Shown: in pieces, positions 46,415 to 56,231 of the stretch
Layout of the letters: each line of letters starts with the position of its first letter
How positions within the stretch are numbered: the first letter of the stretch is position 1
Source: Oscillospiraceae bacterium
GTDB taxonomy: Bacteria > Bacillota > Clostridia > Oscillospirales > Oscillospiraceae
Reading direction: 5' to 3'
Assembly: GCA_015068025.1 (NCBI GenBank)
Contig: SVLH01000005.1
Span: forward strand, 19,376-83,375
Length of the DNA stretch: 64,000 bases
Made by a program: the position numbers and the translations under genes
Notes under the pieces: model-generated
The model's database searches: none
What the model was told of the DNA's origin: nothing
Seen by the model: the letters and a program-made list of their open reading frames with translations, nothing else

Positions 46415-48661
46415 TTATAGTTTGGCACGGCCCAGCCGCAGGGCGTTGCCCACCACGCAGACGGAGCTGAGAGACATGGCGGCACCGGCGAACATGGGGG
46501 AGAGCAGCGGCCCACCAAAGCAATAGAGCAGACCGGCGGCGATGGGGATGCCGACCGTGTTGTAGCAGAGGGCCCAGAACAGGTTCTGCCGGATGTGCCG
46601 GAGCGTCAGCGCAGAGAGACGCAGAGCCCGGGGGACATCATTCAGATCAGAACGCATCAGCACGATGTCGGCGGCTTCGATGGCGATGTCGCTGCCGCCG
46701 CCGATGGCGCAGCCTACCTCGGCCTGTGTCAGGGCGGGGGCATCGTTGATGCCGTCGCCCACCATCATCACGGTTCGCCCCTCCGACTGCAAGCGGCGGA
46801 TCACGGTGGCTTTTTCCTCCGGCAAAACCTCGGCAATGGTCTCGTCCGCGCCCACAAGGCTGCCGATGTGGCTTGCGGCAAAGCGATTGTCGCCGGTGAG
46901 AAGAACGGTGCGGATGCCCATGGCCTTCATGCGGGCGATGGCCTCTGCGCTGGTGGATTTGACCGGGTCGGCCACGGAGATCAGTCCCAGCAGCACACCG
47001 TTTTTGGCAAAGAACATAGGCGTCTCGCCCTGTGCGGCCAGCCGCTGCGCCTCGGGCAGCAGGGGGGAAAGGTCGATGTCGGCTTCCTCCATCAATCGGC
47101 GGTTGCCGGCCAGAACGGTCTCGCCGGATACTGCCGCCTTCACGCCGCGGCCGGAGAGGGTTTCGAAGGATTCCGGTTTGGGCAGGTCGTTGAGTCCCTG
47201 TGCTGCGGTATAGGAGGTGATGGCGTCCGCCAGCGGATGGGCGGCAACGGACTCCACCGCCGCGGCGGTACACAGCAGGGTTTGGGTATCGGTCTGCCAG
47301 GGAAGAACGGTGGTGACAACGGGTGCGCCCTCGGTGACGGTGCCGGTTTTATCCAGTACCACGGTGTCGACGCTGTGGGTGATTTCCAGGATCTCGCCGG
47401 AACGAATCAAAATGCCGTGGCGGGCGCCAAGCCCGGTGCCGACCATGATGGCTGTGGGTGTGGCCAGACCCAATGCGCAGGGACAGGCAATGACCAGAAC
47501 GGAGGTAAATACCTTTAATACAAAAGCAAAGGACTGTCCCGCGACGACCCAGCAGACGGCGGAGAGCAGCGCGATGGTAATCACGGTGGGGACAAAAATG
47601 CCAGCCACCTTGTCTGCTGTGCGGGAAATGGGCGCCTTTCTGCCCTGTGCATCCTCCACGAAGCGGATGATGCGGGCGAGGGTGGTGTCCTCTCCGGTAC
47701 GGGTCACGCGGACATACAGCACGCCGTTTTGGTTTACGCTGCCGCCGATCACTTCGCTGCCCGTCGTCTTTCCCACCGGCAGGCTCTCACCGGTGAGCAT
47801 TGCTTCGTTGACGCTGCTCTCGCCCTGGGTGACCACGCCGTCTGCGGGGATACGGGCGCCGGGCTTGACCAGCACACTGTCGCCGATGTGCAGGTGGCTC
47901 GTGGGCACTTCCTGTCCGGTTTCTGCAAGAATGGCGGTGTCGGGCGCCAGCTGCATCAGCGCGGTGATGGCACCACGGGTCTTTTGCATATTCCGGCTCT
48001 CCAGAAACTTGCCCAGAGAAACCAAAGTCAAGACCACGGCGGCGGACTCATAATATAAATTGTGTACATTGTGGGGATCGCTTGGAATGAGAGCGGTCAT
48101 CACAACGCTGTATAAAAAGGAACAGGCAGAGCCGATGGCCACCAGAGAATCCATGTTTGGGTTTACGTGCAGCAGCGCCTTGAAGCCGCCGATGAAGAAG
48201 CTCCGTCCGCAGTAGAGGACGGGGATGGCGAGCAGGAACTGCAAAATCGCAAAATTGATCCCGTGGGTATGCATGGAAACAAGCTCCGGCAGAGGCAGGG
48301 GAGGAAGTCCGAAGGGCAGCATCTGTCCCATGGAAACATACAGAAGTGCGGCGGAAAAAACGCCGGAAACGATCAGTTCGGCTTTTTTTTGGCGCAGCGC
48401 GGCGGTTTCCGCCTCGGCGGCGTCCGGCTGGGGCGCTTCCTGCTTCTCCGGATGCAGCGCAGCACCGAAGCCGGCCTTTTCCACCTTTGCAATGATCTGC
48501 GCTTCGCTTACCAGACTTTCATCATAGCGGATGGTCATGATGCCGGTGGTCAGGTTTACTTCGCTGCGCTCCACGCCGTTGAGCTTTCCTGTCACGCGCT
48601 CCACGGCGCTGCTGCATGCGGCGCAGTGCATACCGGTGATGTCATATTTTTCTTCCCGCAT
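46415..48661 (-). CDS. copA: Copper-translocating P1B-type ATPase
   Basis: N-terminal HMA domain GMHCAAC, CPCALGLATPTAIMVGTG, DKTGTVTEG, MVGDGINDAPAL. Confidence 0.97.
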   Translation of the reverse strand: MREEKYDITGMHCAACSSAVERVTGKLNGVERSEVNLTTGIMTIRYDESLVSEAQIIAKVEKAGFGAALHPEKQEAPQPDAAEAETAALRQKKAELIVSGVFSAALLYVSMGQMLPFGLPPLPLPELVSMHTHGINFAILQFLLAIPVLYCGRSFFIGGFKALLHVNPNMDSLVAIGSACSFLYSVVMTALIPSDPHNVHNLYYESAAVVLTLVSLGKFLESRNMQKTRGAITALMQLAPDTAILAETGQEVPTSHLHIGDSVLVKPGARIPADGVVTQGESSVNEAMLTGESLPVGKTTGSEVIGGSVNQNGVLYVRVTRTGEDTTLARIIRFVEDAQGRKAPISRTADKVAGIFVPTVITIALLSAVCWVVAGQSFAFVLKVFTSVLVIACPCALGLATPTAIMVGTGLGARHGILIRSGEILEITHSVDTVVLDKTGTVTEGAPVVTTVLPWQTDTQTLLCTAAAVESVAAHPLADAITSYTAAQGLNDLPKPESFETLSGRGVKAAVSGETVLAGNRRLMEEADIDLSPLLPEAQRLAAQGETPMFFAKNGVLLGLISVADPVKSTSAEAIARMKAMGIRTVLLTGDNRFAASHIGSLVGADETIAEVLPEEKATVIRRLQSEGRTVMMVGDGINDAPALTQAEVGCAIGGGSDIAIEAADIVLMRSDLNDVPRALRLSALTLRHIRQNLFWALCYNTVGIPIAAGLLYCFGGPLLSPMFAGAAMSLSSVCVVGNALRLGRAKL

Positions 48662-48697
48662 AAAACCTCCTTGGAAAACGAAAACTCGATTTTATTG

Positions 48698-48726
48698 ATT
48701 ATATACCCCCGGGGGGTATATGTCAA
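48698..48726 (-). promoter_or_regulatory. copA-csoR-copZ promoter with a CsoR-type operator filling the -35/-10 spacer
   Basis: Minus strand reads TTGACA-TATACCCCCCGGGGGTA-TATAAT (17-bp spacer). The spacer palindrome TACCCCCCGGGGGTA resembles known CsoR operators. Confidence 0.88.
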
Positions 48727-48928
48727 GCCAAGTTGTGAGGAAAATCTTTCTCGGAGATTTCAGAAAGTATTGGCAAGGCCTGCACCTGTGAACGGTTTGA
48801 TCGTTTCTAAGACCAAAAATCGAAAAAATGGTCTACATAATATTTCCAGCGGAAATGGAAACGCAGATATTGACCTGATACAGGGAGTACTGTATAATAA
48901 TTACAGGCGCTGTTAATCAGGTGACATA

Positions 48929-48967
48929 ACACCGCAGCCCAATGGGGCTGCGGTGTCTTTTTTTGAT
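48929..48967 (+). terminator. Hairpin terminator upstream of the SLH-GH25 gene
   Basis: ACACCGCAGCCCAATGGGGCTGCGGTGTCTTTTTTTG. Confidence 0.8.
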
Positions 48968-49002
48968 ACGGATTCGACAAAAAGCGACAGAAAGGAACTG
49001 CC

Positions 49003-50670
49003 ATGGGACAGATTCGACTGCCTAAAACATTGCTGTGCTTCACATTAGCTGCTGCACTGTGCCTGACGCCCGCCGCCGCATTTACGGATACGGCCGGGCA
49101 TTGGGCGGAGGAGAGCATTAAAAAGTGGAGCGAGGAATACGGCGTGTTGGGCGGCTATGCCGACAATACATTTCAGCCGGATGCCAACATCACCCGGGGT
49201 GCCTTTGCGGGCGTTCTGGATCGCTTTTTGAAGTATGAGGCGATCTCTCCGAAAGACACCTTTTCCGACACGGCGGGACTTTACTGGGAGGACGCCATCC
49301 TGAAGCTGCATGCCGCAGGCGTGTACAACGGCAACAACGGCGAGGCGCTCTCCGGAAGCTCCCTGACCCGCCAGCAGGCGGTGGCCATGCTGGCCAGAGC
49401 CTTTTGCGTCAGCGGGGAGGAGACTGTGCTGCCCTATGCCGACGCCGATGACATCGCCTCCTACGCGAGAAATGCCGTGGCGGAGTTTACGGCGCGGGGT
49501 TACCTGACCGACTGTCATGATGACCTGTTCCGCCCCACGGACAGCATTACCCGTGCGGAACTGGTACATATCCTTGACAATATGATCTGCGTCCTGATCT
49601 CGACAAACGAGCCTTACGGACAGAATGTGGAGGGAACGGTGCTGGTCAACAGCACAGAAGGCGCAGTCCTTGAAAATATGACTGTACAGGGTGACGTGCT
49701 GGTAGCGCCGGGTGTTTCCGGTGAAGTGCTGCTGACCAATGTGACTGTTGAGGGACAGATCCGCACCTTTGGCGATGCACCGCTTCGCATCGTTTACGAA
49801 CAGCCCCAGACGTCGCCTCCGCCGCCGCAGGAGGAACCCTCCCATGAGGAGGAAGGCAACGCCTCCAAGGGTCCCTACGGTGTCTATACGCCGGGCGTCA
49901 CGACGGGAGAGACCATTATCTACGACAAGGCCGAAGGGCCGATCTATGCCAATGTGGAGAAAAACCGCCTTCGCAATGAGGATTTTGCCTGGGACGGGGA
50001 CCGCCTGACCTATACCGGGAACGAGTTTGACGTCCGCTTTGGCATCGACGTTTCCGCCTACCAGAACCGTGCCAGTGAAAACCAGACCATTGATTGGGAG
50101 GCCGTTGCGGCCGACGGTGTGGAGTTTGCCATGGTGCGCGTGGGAATGCGCGGATATTCCTCCGGCAAGGTCAGCGCCGACCAGTTCTATGCTCAGAACA
50201 TTGACGGCGCCATGGCTGCCGGCATCGAAACGGGCGTGTACTTCTTCTCCCAGGCCACTTCTGTGGAGGAGGCGCTCGAAGAGGCTGATTTCGTTCTGGA
50301 ACTGCTGAAAGACCATGAGATCAACGGCCCGGTGGCCTATGACTGGGAGATGCACGACTCCACCTATCGGGTATACGGAACAAAGCCGGAAGTCGCTACC
50401 GCCTGCGCCATCGCCTTCTGCCAGCGCATTGAGGAGGGCGGCTACGCGCCCATGATCTATGCCAGCAACTATGTCGGTTACATCAAATACGATCAGGAGG
50501 CCATTGATCCCTATCCTCGCTGGCTTCCGGAGTATAAGAGCAAAAAAACGGAAAAGCTTGCCCCGGGCTTCCTCTATCAGGTGGACTACTGGCAGTTCTC
50601 CAGCAGCTGCACCATCGACGGCATCGGCGGTCATGTGGACGGCAACCTGCACTTTATTCCAAAACAATAA
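49003..50670 (+). CDS. Secreted SLH-domain protein with C-terminal GH25 lysozyme domain
   Basis: Signal peptide; SLH repeats (FTDTAGHWAEESIKKWSEEYGVLGGYADNTFQPDANITRGAFAGVL); Pro/Glu linker; GH25 (FGIDVSAYQNRASENQTIDWEAVAADGVEFAMVRVGMRGY...VAYDWE). Confidence 0.93.
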   Translation: MGQIRLPKTLLCFTLAAALCLTPAAAFTDTAGHWAEESIKKWSEEYGVLGGYADNTFQPDANITRGAFAGVLDRFLKYEAISPKDTFSDTAGLYWEDAILKLHAAGVYNGNNGEALSGSSLTRQQAVAMLARAFCVSGEETVLPYADADDIASYARNAVAEFTARGYLTDCHDDLFRPTDSITRAELVHILDNMICVLISTNEPYGQNVEGTVLVNSTEGAVLENMTVQGDVLVAPGVSGEVLLTNVTVEGQIRTFGDAPLRIVYEQPQTSPPPPQEEPSHEEEGNASKGPYGVYTPGVTTGETIIYDKAEGPIYANVEKNRLRNEDFAWDGDRLTYTGNEFDVRFGIDVSAYQNRASENQTIDWEAVAADGVEFAMVRVGMRGYSSGKVSADQFYAQNIDGAMAAGIETGVYFFSQATSVEEALEEADFVLELLKDHEINGPVAYDWEMHDSTYRVYGTKPEVATACAIAFCQRIEEGGYAPMIYASNYVGYIKYDQEAIDPYPRWLPEYKSKKTEKLAPGFLYQVDYWQFSSSCTIDGIGGHVDGNLHFIPKQ

Positions 50671-50671
50671 A

Positions 50672-50708
50672 ACGAAAGCACCGCCCGAAGGCGGTGCTTT
50701 TTCTTATG
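50672..50708. terminator. Convergent terminator
   Basis: GAAAGCACCGCCCGAAGGCGGTGCTTTTTC. Confidence 0.82.
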
Positions 50709-51600
50709 CTTTGCGGGACGGCCGCTGGGCGGCGACCACGCCCACGGTGATCAGCGCGGCACCCAGCAGGGCAAGGGGGGAGACTGGCTCGTTGAGGAAA
50801 ATGCGGGCCGCCACGATGGTGATGAAGGGATTGAGATAAATGAAGTTGTTGGTGGCGACCACGCCCAGCAGGCGGAAGGCTTTGTTCCACAGCACATAGC
50901 ACAATCCGCTGCCGATGAGCCCCAGAAAGAGGAGATTGCCGGCAACCACAGGCAGCAGCAGGGGAGCGGCAGGATAGGCGGCGCCTTCCAGCAGCACGAT
51001 GGGCAGCGCGGTGACTGCGCCCCAGAACAGGACACGGCGGGTCACAAGGATAGAATCGGGAAACTCACCCGCCTTTCGCATCAGGACGGAATAGGCGGCC
51101 CAGCAGGCGGCGGCGGACAGCGCCAGCAGATCGCCTTTCGGATTCAGCTTCAGAACGAACGTTCCGTTGCAGACCACCAGAATGACGCCGGCAAAGGCGA
51201 TGAGAAAGCCCCAGAGCGTGCTGGCACGAAAACGTTCCACACCGGCGAAATGTGCCAGAATGGCGGTGAAGATCGGTGCGGCGGCAACGATGATGCTGAC
51301 ATTGGAGGCCAGTGTGAAAGTAAGCGCCGTATTTTCTGTGTAAAAATAGACCGAACAGCCGGAAAGTCCCAGCAGGAGAAAGAGAAGCTCCTGCTTTGCG
51401 GACAGCGCCAGCTTTTTGGGGCGCAGGAGCCACAGGGCGGCGTAAGCCAGCAGGAAGCGGGTCAGCATGATCTGGGAGGGCGTGTAATATTCCAGCAGCA
51501 GTTTGCTGGAAATGAAGGTGGAACCCCAGACCGCAATGGTGAACAGAGCAAAGAAGATGCCCAGCAGTTTGTCGCGGTTTTTCATAAGTACGATGTCCAT
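50704..51600 (-). CDS. DMT superfamily (EamA) transporter
   Basis: ~10 TM segments in two repeats; WGSTFISSKLLLEYYTPSQIMLTRFLLAYAAL; AALITVGVV. Confidence 0.9.
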   Translation of the reverse strand: MDIVLMKNRDKLLGIFFALFTIAVWGSTFISSKLLLEYYTPSQIMLTRFLLAYAALWLLRPKKLALSAKQELLFLLLGLSGCSVYFYTENTALTFTLASNVSIIVAAAPIFTAILAHFAGVERFRASTLWGFLIAFAGVILVVCNGTFVLKLNPKGDLLALSAAACWAAYSVLMRKAGEFPDSILVTRRVLFWGAVTALPIVLLEGAAYPAAPLLLPVVAGNLLFLGLIGSGLCYVLWNKAFRLLGVVATNNFIYLNPFITIVAARIFLNEPVSPLALLGAALITVGVVAAQRPSRKA

Positions 51601-51618
51601 TCTGTCAGTTTGATCCGC

Positions 51619-52290
51619 TTACCACACAAAGGGGATGAGCTTGAAGCGAACCTTTTTTTGATAGGCGCGATAGCCGTCCAATTCCTTTTCCAGCAGCCGT
51701 TCTTCGTGTTTGATCCGGGCGGCAATGAGGAACGGATACGCGAGAAAAACGAAAAAAGAGAAAAGGGAACCCAGAATCAGCGGCATTGTCAGGAACAGAA
51801 GCAATGTCGCGCTGTACATGGGGTGTCGGACGATGCCGTAAAGACCGGTGTCAACGACGGTTTGGTTTTCCTGTACCTCGATGGTTCTGGACAGATACGT
51901 ATTTTCGCGAAGCACTTCTGCGAAAAGCAGATACGCCAGAAGAAAAACGGCTGCCGCGCCGATGGAGATGCCTGTCGGCAGCATACCAAAATCAAAGCGA
52001 TAACTGAAACCGGCGGCCACGAATCCGACGATAAACATAAGACCGCTCAACTTGACCACCGTATCCTGTGCTTTCTGCTTTTCTTTGGCATTTAGCCGTT
52101 TTTGCAGCAATTCCGGATTTTTCGCCATCAATACGAGCCCGGCAAAAAACATCGGAACAAAAAGAACGCACATAAGAAGCCAGCCGTTCCAAAAGCGCAG
52201 CGTTCCTGCCGGCGCGAAAATCAGCAGACCCACGCAGATCATGCCCAACGAGAATTTGAGGCTTGCCTCTATGAACAGCTTTTTTGTCAT
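51619..52290 (-). CDS. Isoprenylcysteine carboxyl methyltransferase/phospholipid methyltransferase-like membrane protein
   Basis: VVDTGLYGIVRHPMYSATLLLFLTMPLILGS...RIKHEERLLEKELDGYRAYQKKVRFKLIPFVW. Start at 52290. Confidence 0.88.
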   Translation of the reverse strand: MTKKLFIEASLKFSLGMICVGLLIFAPAGTLRFWNGWLLMCVLFVPMFFAGLVLMAKNPELLQKRLNAKEKQKAQDTVVKLSGLMFIVGFVAAGFSYRFDFGMLPTGISIGAAAVFLLAYLLFAEVLRENTYLSRTIEVQENQTVVDTGLYGIVRHPMYSATLLLFLTMPLILGSLFSFFVFLAYPFLIAARIKHEERLLEKELDGYRAYQKKVRFKLIPFVW

Positions 52291-52625
52291 CACAGCACCT
52301 CTGCACGGAAATGGTGGGCGCTCCGCATTTCTTGCGCCGCGCCTCCTGCTTACCGTATCACGCGCTCCGCGCGCTGTCAACCGCGTAAAAGACGCGTCCC
52401 TTTTACCTTTGGCGCTTGGAATTTGACTCCAGCGATTTCACTAAAGCCCAAACGCAGCCAAAGCAGGGCATGAAAAAGGGCCAAAGGCAACTTCGGCATC
52501 TTTTCGAGCATTGAAAGGAGCATGAAACTATTGTATGATATAAGAACGTAGAACATTTTGATGATTTTTTCTATCTATGATAAAACCGTTAGACGAACTT
52601 GAATTTGACGAAGGAGGGTATCCAC

Positions 52626-53033
52626 ATGAAAAAGAGATTGCTATATTTGATACTGCCTGTTATCACATTGATTTTGGAAATCTTGCCCTTTGGTGCGGTA
52701 TGTAATTTTGCCAATCCAGAGGGAGAACCTTGGCGAAAAACATTTTCCTATTTTGACTTGACCCCATTTGGATATGCAAACTTCGCACCTCTGCTCACTG
52801 CTATTATCACTTGCCTGATTTTTGTATTGATTGTGGTTTACTGCATAAAAGGGAATGTTCGCACGGCAATCAAAGCGAAGAATATTCTGTTTGCTGCTAT
52901 CGTAATGTCGCTTGGCCCATTGGCCTTTGGTATTACATACTTTTCCTTGGTTGGTGGTCTTATTACACTTTCCTTGGTTGCTGAATTGCTGTTATTGCTA
53001 TTCACCATCAAAAAGCCAACTGAACAAACTTGA
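52626..53033 (+). CDS. Hypothetical four-TM membrane protein
   Basis: MKKRLLYLILPVITLILEILPFGAVCNFANPEGEPWRKTFSYFDLTPFGYANFAPLL; GAAGGAGGG RBS. Confidence 0.75.
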   Translation: MKKRLLYLILPVITLILEILPFGAVCNFANPEGEPWRKTFSYFDLTPFGYANFAPLLTAIITCLIFVLIVVYCIKGNVRTAIKAKNILFAAIVMSLGPLAFGITYFSLVGGLITLSLVAELLLLLFTIKKPTEQT

Positions 53034-53056
53034 ATTTGACAAAGGAGTTTGATTGT

Positions 53057-53218
53057 ATGGGTAAAGCGATTTTAGCAGCGATTATTACATTGATTGCTGG
53101 CTATTTAGGCATGGTGGCAGGACTTGAATTATTAGGTGGTTTTGTTGAGTTTGGATGCCTTATTGCTATTGCGGTTATGGGTGCATTTATCATCTACTTC
53201 AACGATAAGAAGAAGTAA
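53057..53218 (+). CDS. Small hypothetical two-TM membrane protein
   Basis: MGKAILAAIITLIAGYLGMVAGLELLGGFVEFGCLIAIAVMGAFIIYFNDKKK; AAAGGAG RBS. Confidence 0.7.
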   Translation: MGKAILAAIITLIAGYLGMVAGLELLGGFVEFGCLIAIAVMGAFIIYFNDKKK

Positions 53219-53780
53219 GCCAATTCCAATTTGTTGAACTGAATAGCATATATCCTATAGGAGCAGGGTTGAATATGCCTTGCTCCTTTTCGTTGGGTAT
53301 TCACAAAAAATGAATAAAAAGGTCATTTATGCAGACCAATACTTATCTAATACAGAGACTTAAAAAATGTGCCAGAAAAAGGGGAAGAGATGATAGGGAC
53401 CAACGTATGTCCGAATCGTATCAATATGTTCATCGGTTGCGGTGGGACGGAAAAAGCAGTTAAAGCCTACATACAAAACGAATTGCAAGAAAATCAAATA
53501 GTAGACCAGGTAAGCATCAAGGGATTCGTGGATCGTTTACGGGCGGAAAGAGTACCAAGGCATAACCAAAACCTTAAGGGGCTTTGTGTGTATAAAGCCC
53601 TATAGAGCTTGCCCAAGCCTCCGGTTTAGTCGAAGGTTTTGACTCTTGTCAGTCGTCCGACTGGTCGGAGAGCGGGTAGAGAAGGTTGTACAGGAACGGC
53701 GGTATCGCAATTTGTTTGACATTCTGTCAGGGCGAGTCCATAATAGAGCAATAAAGATTTTACAATGGGCGGGTGCTGTG

Positions 53781-55166
53781 ATGGGACAGGATATGCGTGA
53801 CAAGCAGGAATATCGGAAGATCATGATGGAGCAGGAACCGGTTTCCAGACTGATCCCCAGAATGGCTGTGCCGACCATCGTGGCGTTTTTGATTACTTCC
53901 ATATACAATCTGGCAGACACCTATTTTGTCAGTTCGCTGGGCACGAATGCAACAGCGGCGGTCAGTGTGAACGCCTCGCTGGATCAGATCATTATGATGG
54001 CCGGCTCCATGCTGGCGGTGGGCGCCAACAGCTACATCGCAAGACTGCTGGGCGCCAAGCGGGAGGAGTATGCAAGCCGGGTGCTGTCCGTGGCGTTCTA
54101 TCTGGCCTTTGCTTTCGGCGCGCTGGTGCTGATTTTCGGCAGCGTCTTTATGGCGCCCATGGTGCGTCTGCTGGGTGCCACGCCCACCTGCGAGCAGTAT
54201 GCCATCGACTATGCCACCTATGTGCTGCTGGTGGCGCCGTTTATGGCCTGCAACTTCGTGATGAACCAGTGCCTGCGGGCGGAGGGCAGCGCCACGCTGT
54301 CCATGATCGGCATGGCGGCCGGCGGTATTCTGAACTGCTTCCTGGATCCTATCTTCATTTTTGTATTTGATATGGGCGTGGCGGGCGCGTCACTGGCAAC
54401 GGCGATCTCCAAGCTGGTCAGTTTTGCCATTCTGGTGTTCCCCTATGCCAGCCGCCGCAGCCTGCTGAAAATATCCCTCCGCCGCTGCAAGCCCAATCTG
54501 GACATCCTGACCCAGATCGTGACGGTGGGTTCCTCCTCGCTGCTGCGTTCGGGACTGGCGGTGGTGTCCGCCATCGTACTGAACAACATCGCCGGCGACA
54601 TCTCTGACTCCGTGCTTGCCGGTATCGGCGTGACCAATCGGGTGATGATGTTCCCCTTTGGTGTGATTTTGGGCATCGGTACCGGCTTCCAGCCGGTGGT
54701 GGGCTTCAATTGGGGTGCAAAGCGCTATGACCGGGTCATGGAGAGCTATCGCTTTGCCTCCAAGATGGCGCTGGTGGTAGCTGTGGTCATGTCGCTGGGA
54801 CTGGCTGTGTTTGCAAACCAGACCATCAGCCTGTTCGGAGAAGAGGACGTCTATATGCGCGAGATCGGCGCGCTGTCAATCCGCCTGCAATGTGTTGCCA
54901 TGCCCATCCATGCGTGGGTGGCCATCGTCAATATGTTCTGCGCCGGTCTGGGACGGGCAAAGGGCGCCATGCTGCTGTCCACGGCGCGGCAGGGCACCTG
55001 CTTCCTGCCCATTGTGTGGGTGATGGCGCGTTTCGGCGGCGCTTACGGCGTTGCCGCGGTGCAGGCGGTGGCGGATGTGCTGACGCTGTTCCTCGCGATT
55101 CCGGTGATCCGCTATGTTTTGCGGCAGATCCGGGCGGTGGAGACCGCCGCGCAGGCGGAGACCTGA
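53781..55166 (+). CDS. MATE family efflux transporter
   Basis: EPVSRLIPRMAVPTIVAFLITSIYNLADTYFVSSLGTNATAAVSV; 12-TM MATE pattern. Start set at 53781; the in-frame upstream ORF extension to 53646 lies in the AT-rich island. Confidence 0.92.
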   Translation: MGQDMRDKQEYRKIMMEQEPVSRLIPRMAVPTIVAFLITSIYNLADTYFVSSLGTNATAAVSVNASLDQIIMMAGSMLAVGANSYIARLLGAKREEYASRVLSVAFYLAFAFGALVLIFGSVFMAPMVRLLGATPTCEQYAIDYATYVLLVAPFMACNFVMNQCLRAEGSATLSMIGMAAGGILNCFLDPIFIFVFDMGVAGASLATAISKLVSFAILVFPYASRRSLLKISLRRCKPNLDILTQIVTVGSSSLLRSGLAVVSAIVLNNIAGDISDSVLAGIGVTNRVMMFPFGVILGIGTGFQPVVGFNWGAKRYDRVMESYRFASKMALVVAVVMSLGLAVFANQTISLFGEEDVYMREIGALSIRLQCVAMPIHAWVAIVNMFCAGLGRAKGAMLLSTARQGTCFLPIVWVMARFGGAYGVAAVQAVADVLTLFLAIPVIRYVLRQIRAVETAAQAET

Positions 55167-55316
55167 ATTGCATCAAAGCGCACGCTGCCTGCGGCGGCGT
55201 GCGTTTTTTGCGCGCATTGTAATGTTTTTCGAAAGGGCGGAGATAGTTCTTGCGATTTTGGGGAAAATATGGGATAATAAACCATTATGTGAGTTGGGGG
55301 TAAAGGAGGTTCGTTC

Positions 55317-56183
55317 ATGTCTCCCAAGAACATTGCATTGCTGACGGATTCCTGTGCGGATATTCCCAAGGCCCTTGCGGAAGAAAAAGGGATCTATGTG
55401 ATCCCCCTCCGGATCCTCTGTGAGGACGGAGAGTATCAGGATGGCGTCAATATCTGCAATCAGGATATTTACCGGCGGCAGAAGCGGGGTGAGATGCCCA
55501 AGACTTCACTGCCTGCGGCGGAGGATATTGAGATCGCGCTGGATCGGATCGTGAAGGCGGGCTATGACGGCGCCATTGCCGTGATGATGTCCAGTGCGCT
55601 GTCCGGCACCTACAATCTGGCGCGGATCGCGGCGGAAGAGTGCGAGGGGAAATTCCCTCTGCGCGCCTACGATTCCCTCAGCGCCTCTCTGGGACAGGGC
55701 ATGACCCTGCTGCAGCTGGCGGAGGACATCCGCAGCGGCATGAGCTGGGAGGAGCTGACGGAGCGGCGCGTGCCCTTCTTGCTGGAGCGGGCAACGGCGC
55801 ACTTCTCGGTGGATACGCTGGAATACCTGCAAAAGGGCGGCCGCATCGGCAAAGTGACCGCCACGGCCGGCACGCTGCTGCAGATCAAGCCCATCCTCTC
55901 CTTTGCGGAGGACGGACAACTTTGCTCCGAAGCAAAGGTTCGCGGCCGCAATCAGGTGATCGACAAACTGGTGGAGCTGACGGTGCAGGCCTGCGGCGCG
56001 CATAAGCGCTACAATCTGGCGGTGGCCAACGGAGGTGCGCCGGAGGAAATGGAAAAACTGAAAGAAAAACTGACGGCTGCGCTGCCAGAGTACGACAACC
56101 TCTGGGCGGGCGAGATCGACAGCACCCTCAGCGTCTACCTCGGTGAGGGGGTTCTGGGCGCGGCAGTCCAGATCCTTGACTGA
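55317..56183 (+). CDS. DegV family fatty-acid-binding protein
   Basis: IALLTDSCADIPKALAEEKGIYVIPLRI, MMSSALSGTYNLARIAAEE, VDTLEYLQKGGRIGKVTATAGTLLQIKPIL. Confidence 0.95.
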   Translation: MSPKNIALLTDSCADIPKALAEEKGIYVIPLRILCEDGEYQDGVNICNQDIYRRQKRGEMPKTSLPAAEDIEIALDRIVKAGYDGAIAVMMSSALSGTYNLARIAAEECEGKFPLRAYDSLSASLGQGMTLLQLAEDIRSGMSWEELTERRVPFLLERATAHFSVDTLEYLQKGGRIGKVTATAGTLLQIKPILSFAEDGQLCSEAKVRGRNQVIDKLVELTVQACGAHKRYNLAVANGGAPEEMEKLKEKLTAALPEYDNLWAGEIDSTLSVYLGEGVLGAAVQILD

Positions 56184-56224
56184 ATGAAAAAAGCGTGTAT
56201 CCGAATGGATACACGCTTTTTTGC
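56184..56224. terminator. Convergent terminator
   Basis: AAAAAAGCGTGTATCCGAATGGATACACGCTTTTTTGC. Confidence 0.88.
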
Positions 56225-56231
56225 TGCGCGC

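Larger units (their letters stand above)
52400..53775. other. AT-rich island, likely horizontally acquired or a mobile-element relic
   Basis: Composition and codon usage are visibly AT-richer than flanking genes; two small membrane-protein ORFs, one orphan ORF and remnants reading in frame into the MATE gene. Confidence 0.6.

Noticed and set aside
53369-53605. 78-aa ORF as a functional gene
   Set aside because: No recognisable domain and weak translational context; treated as part of the AT-rich island rather than a supported CDS.
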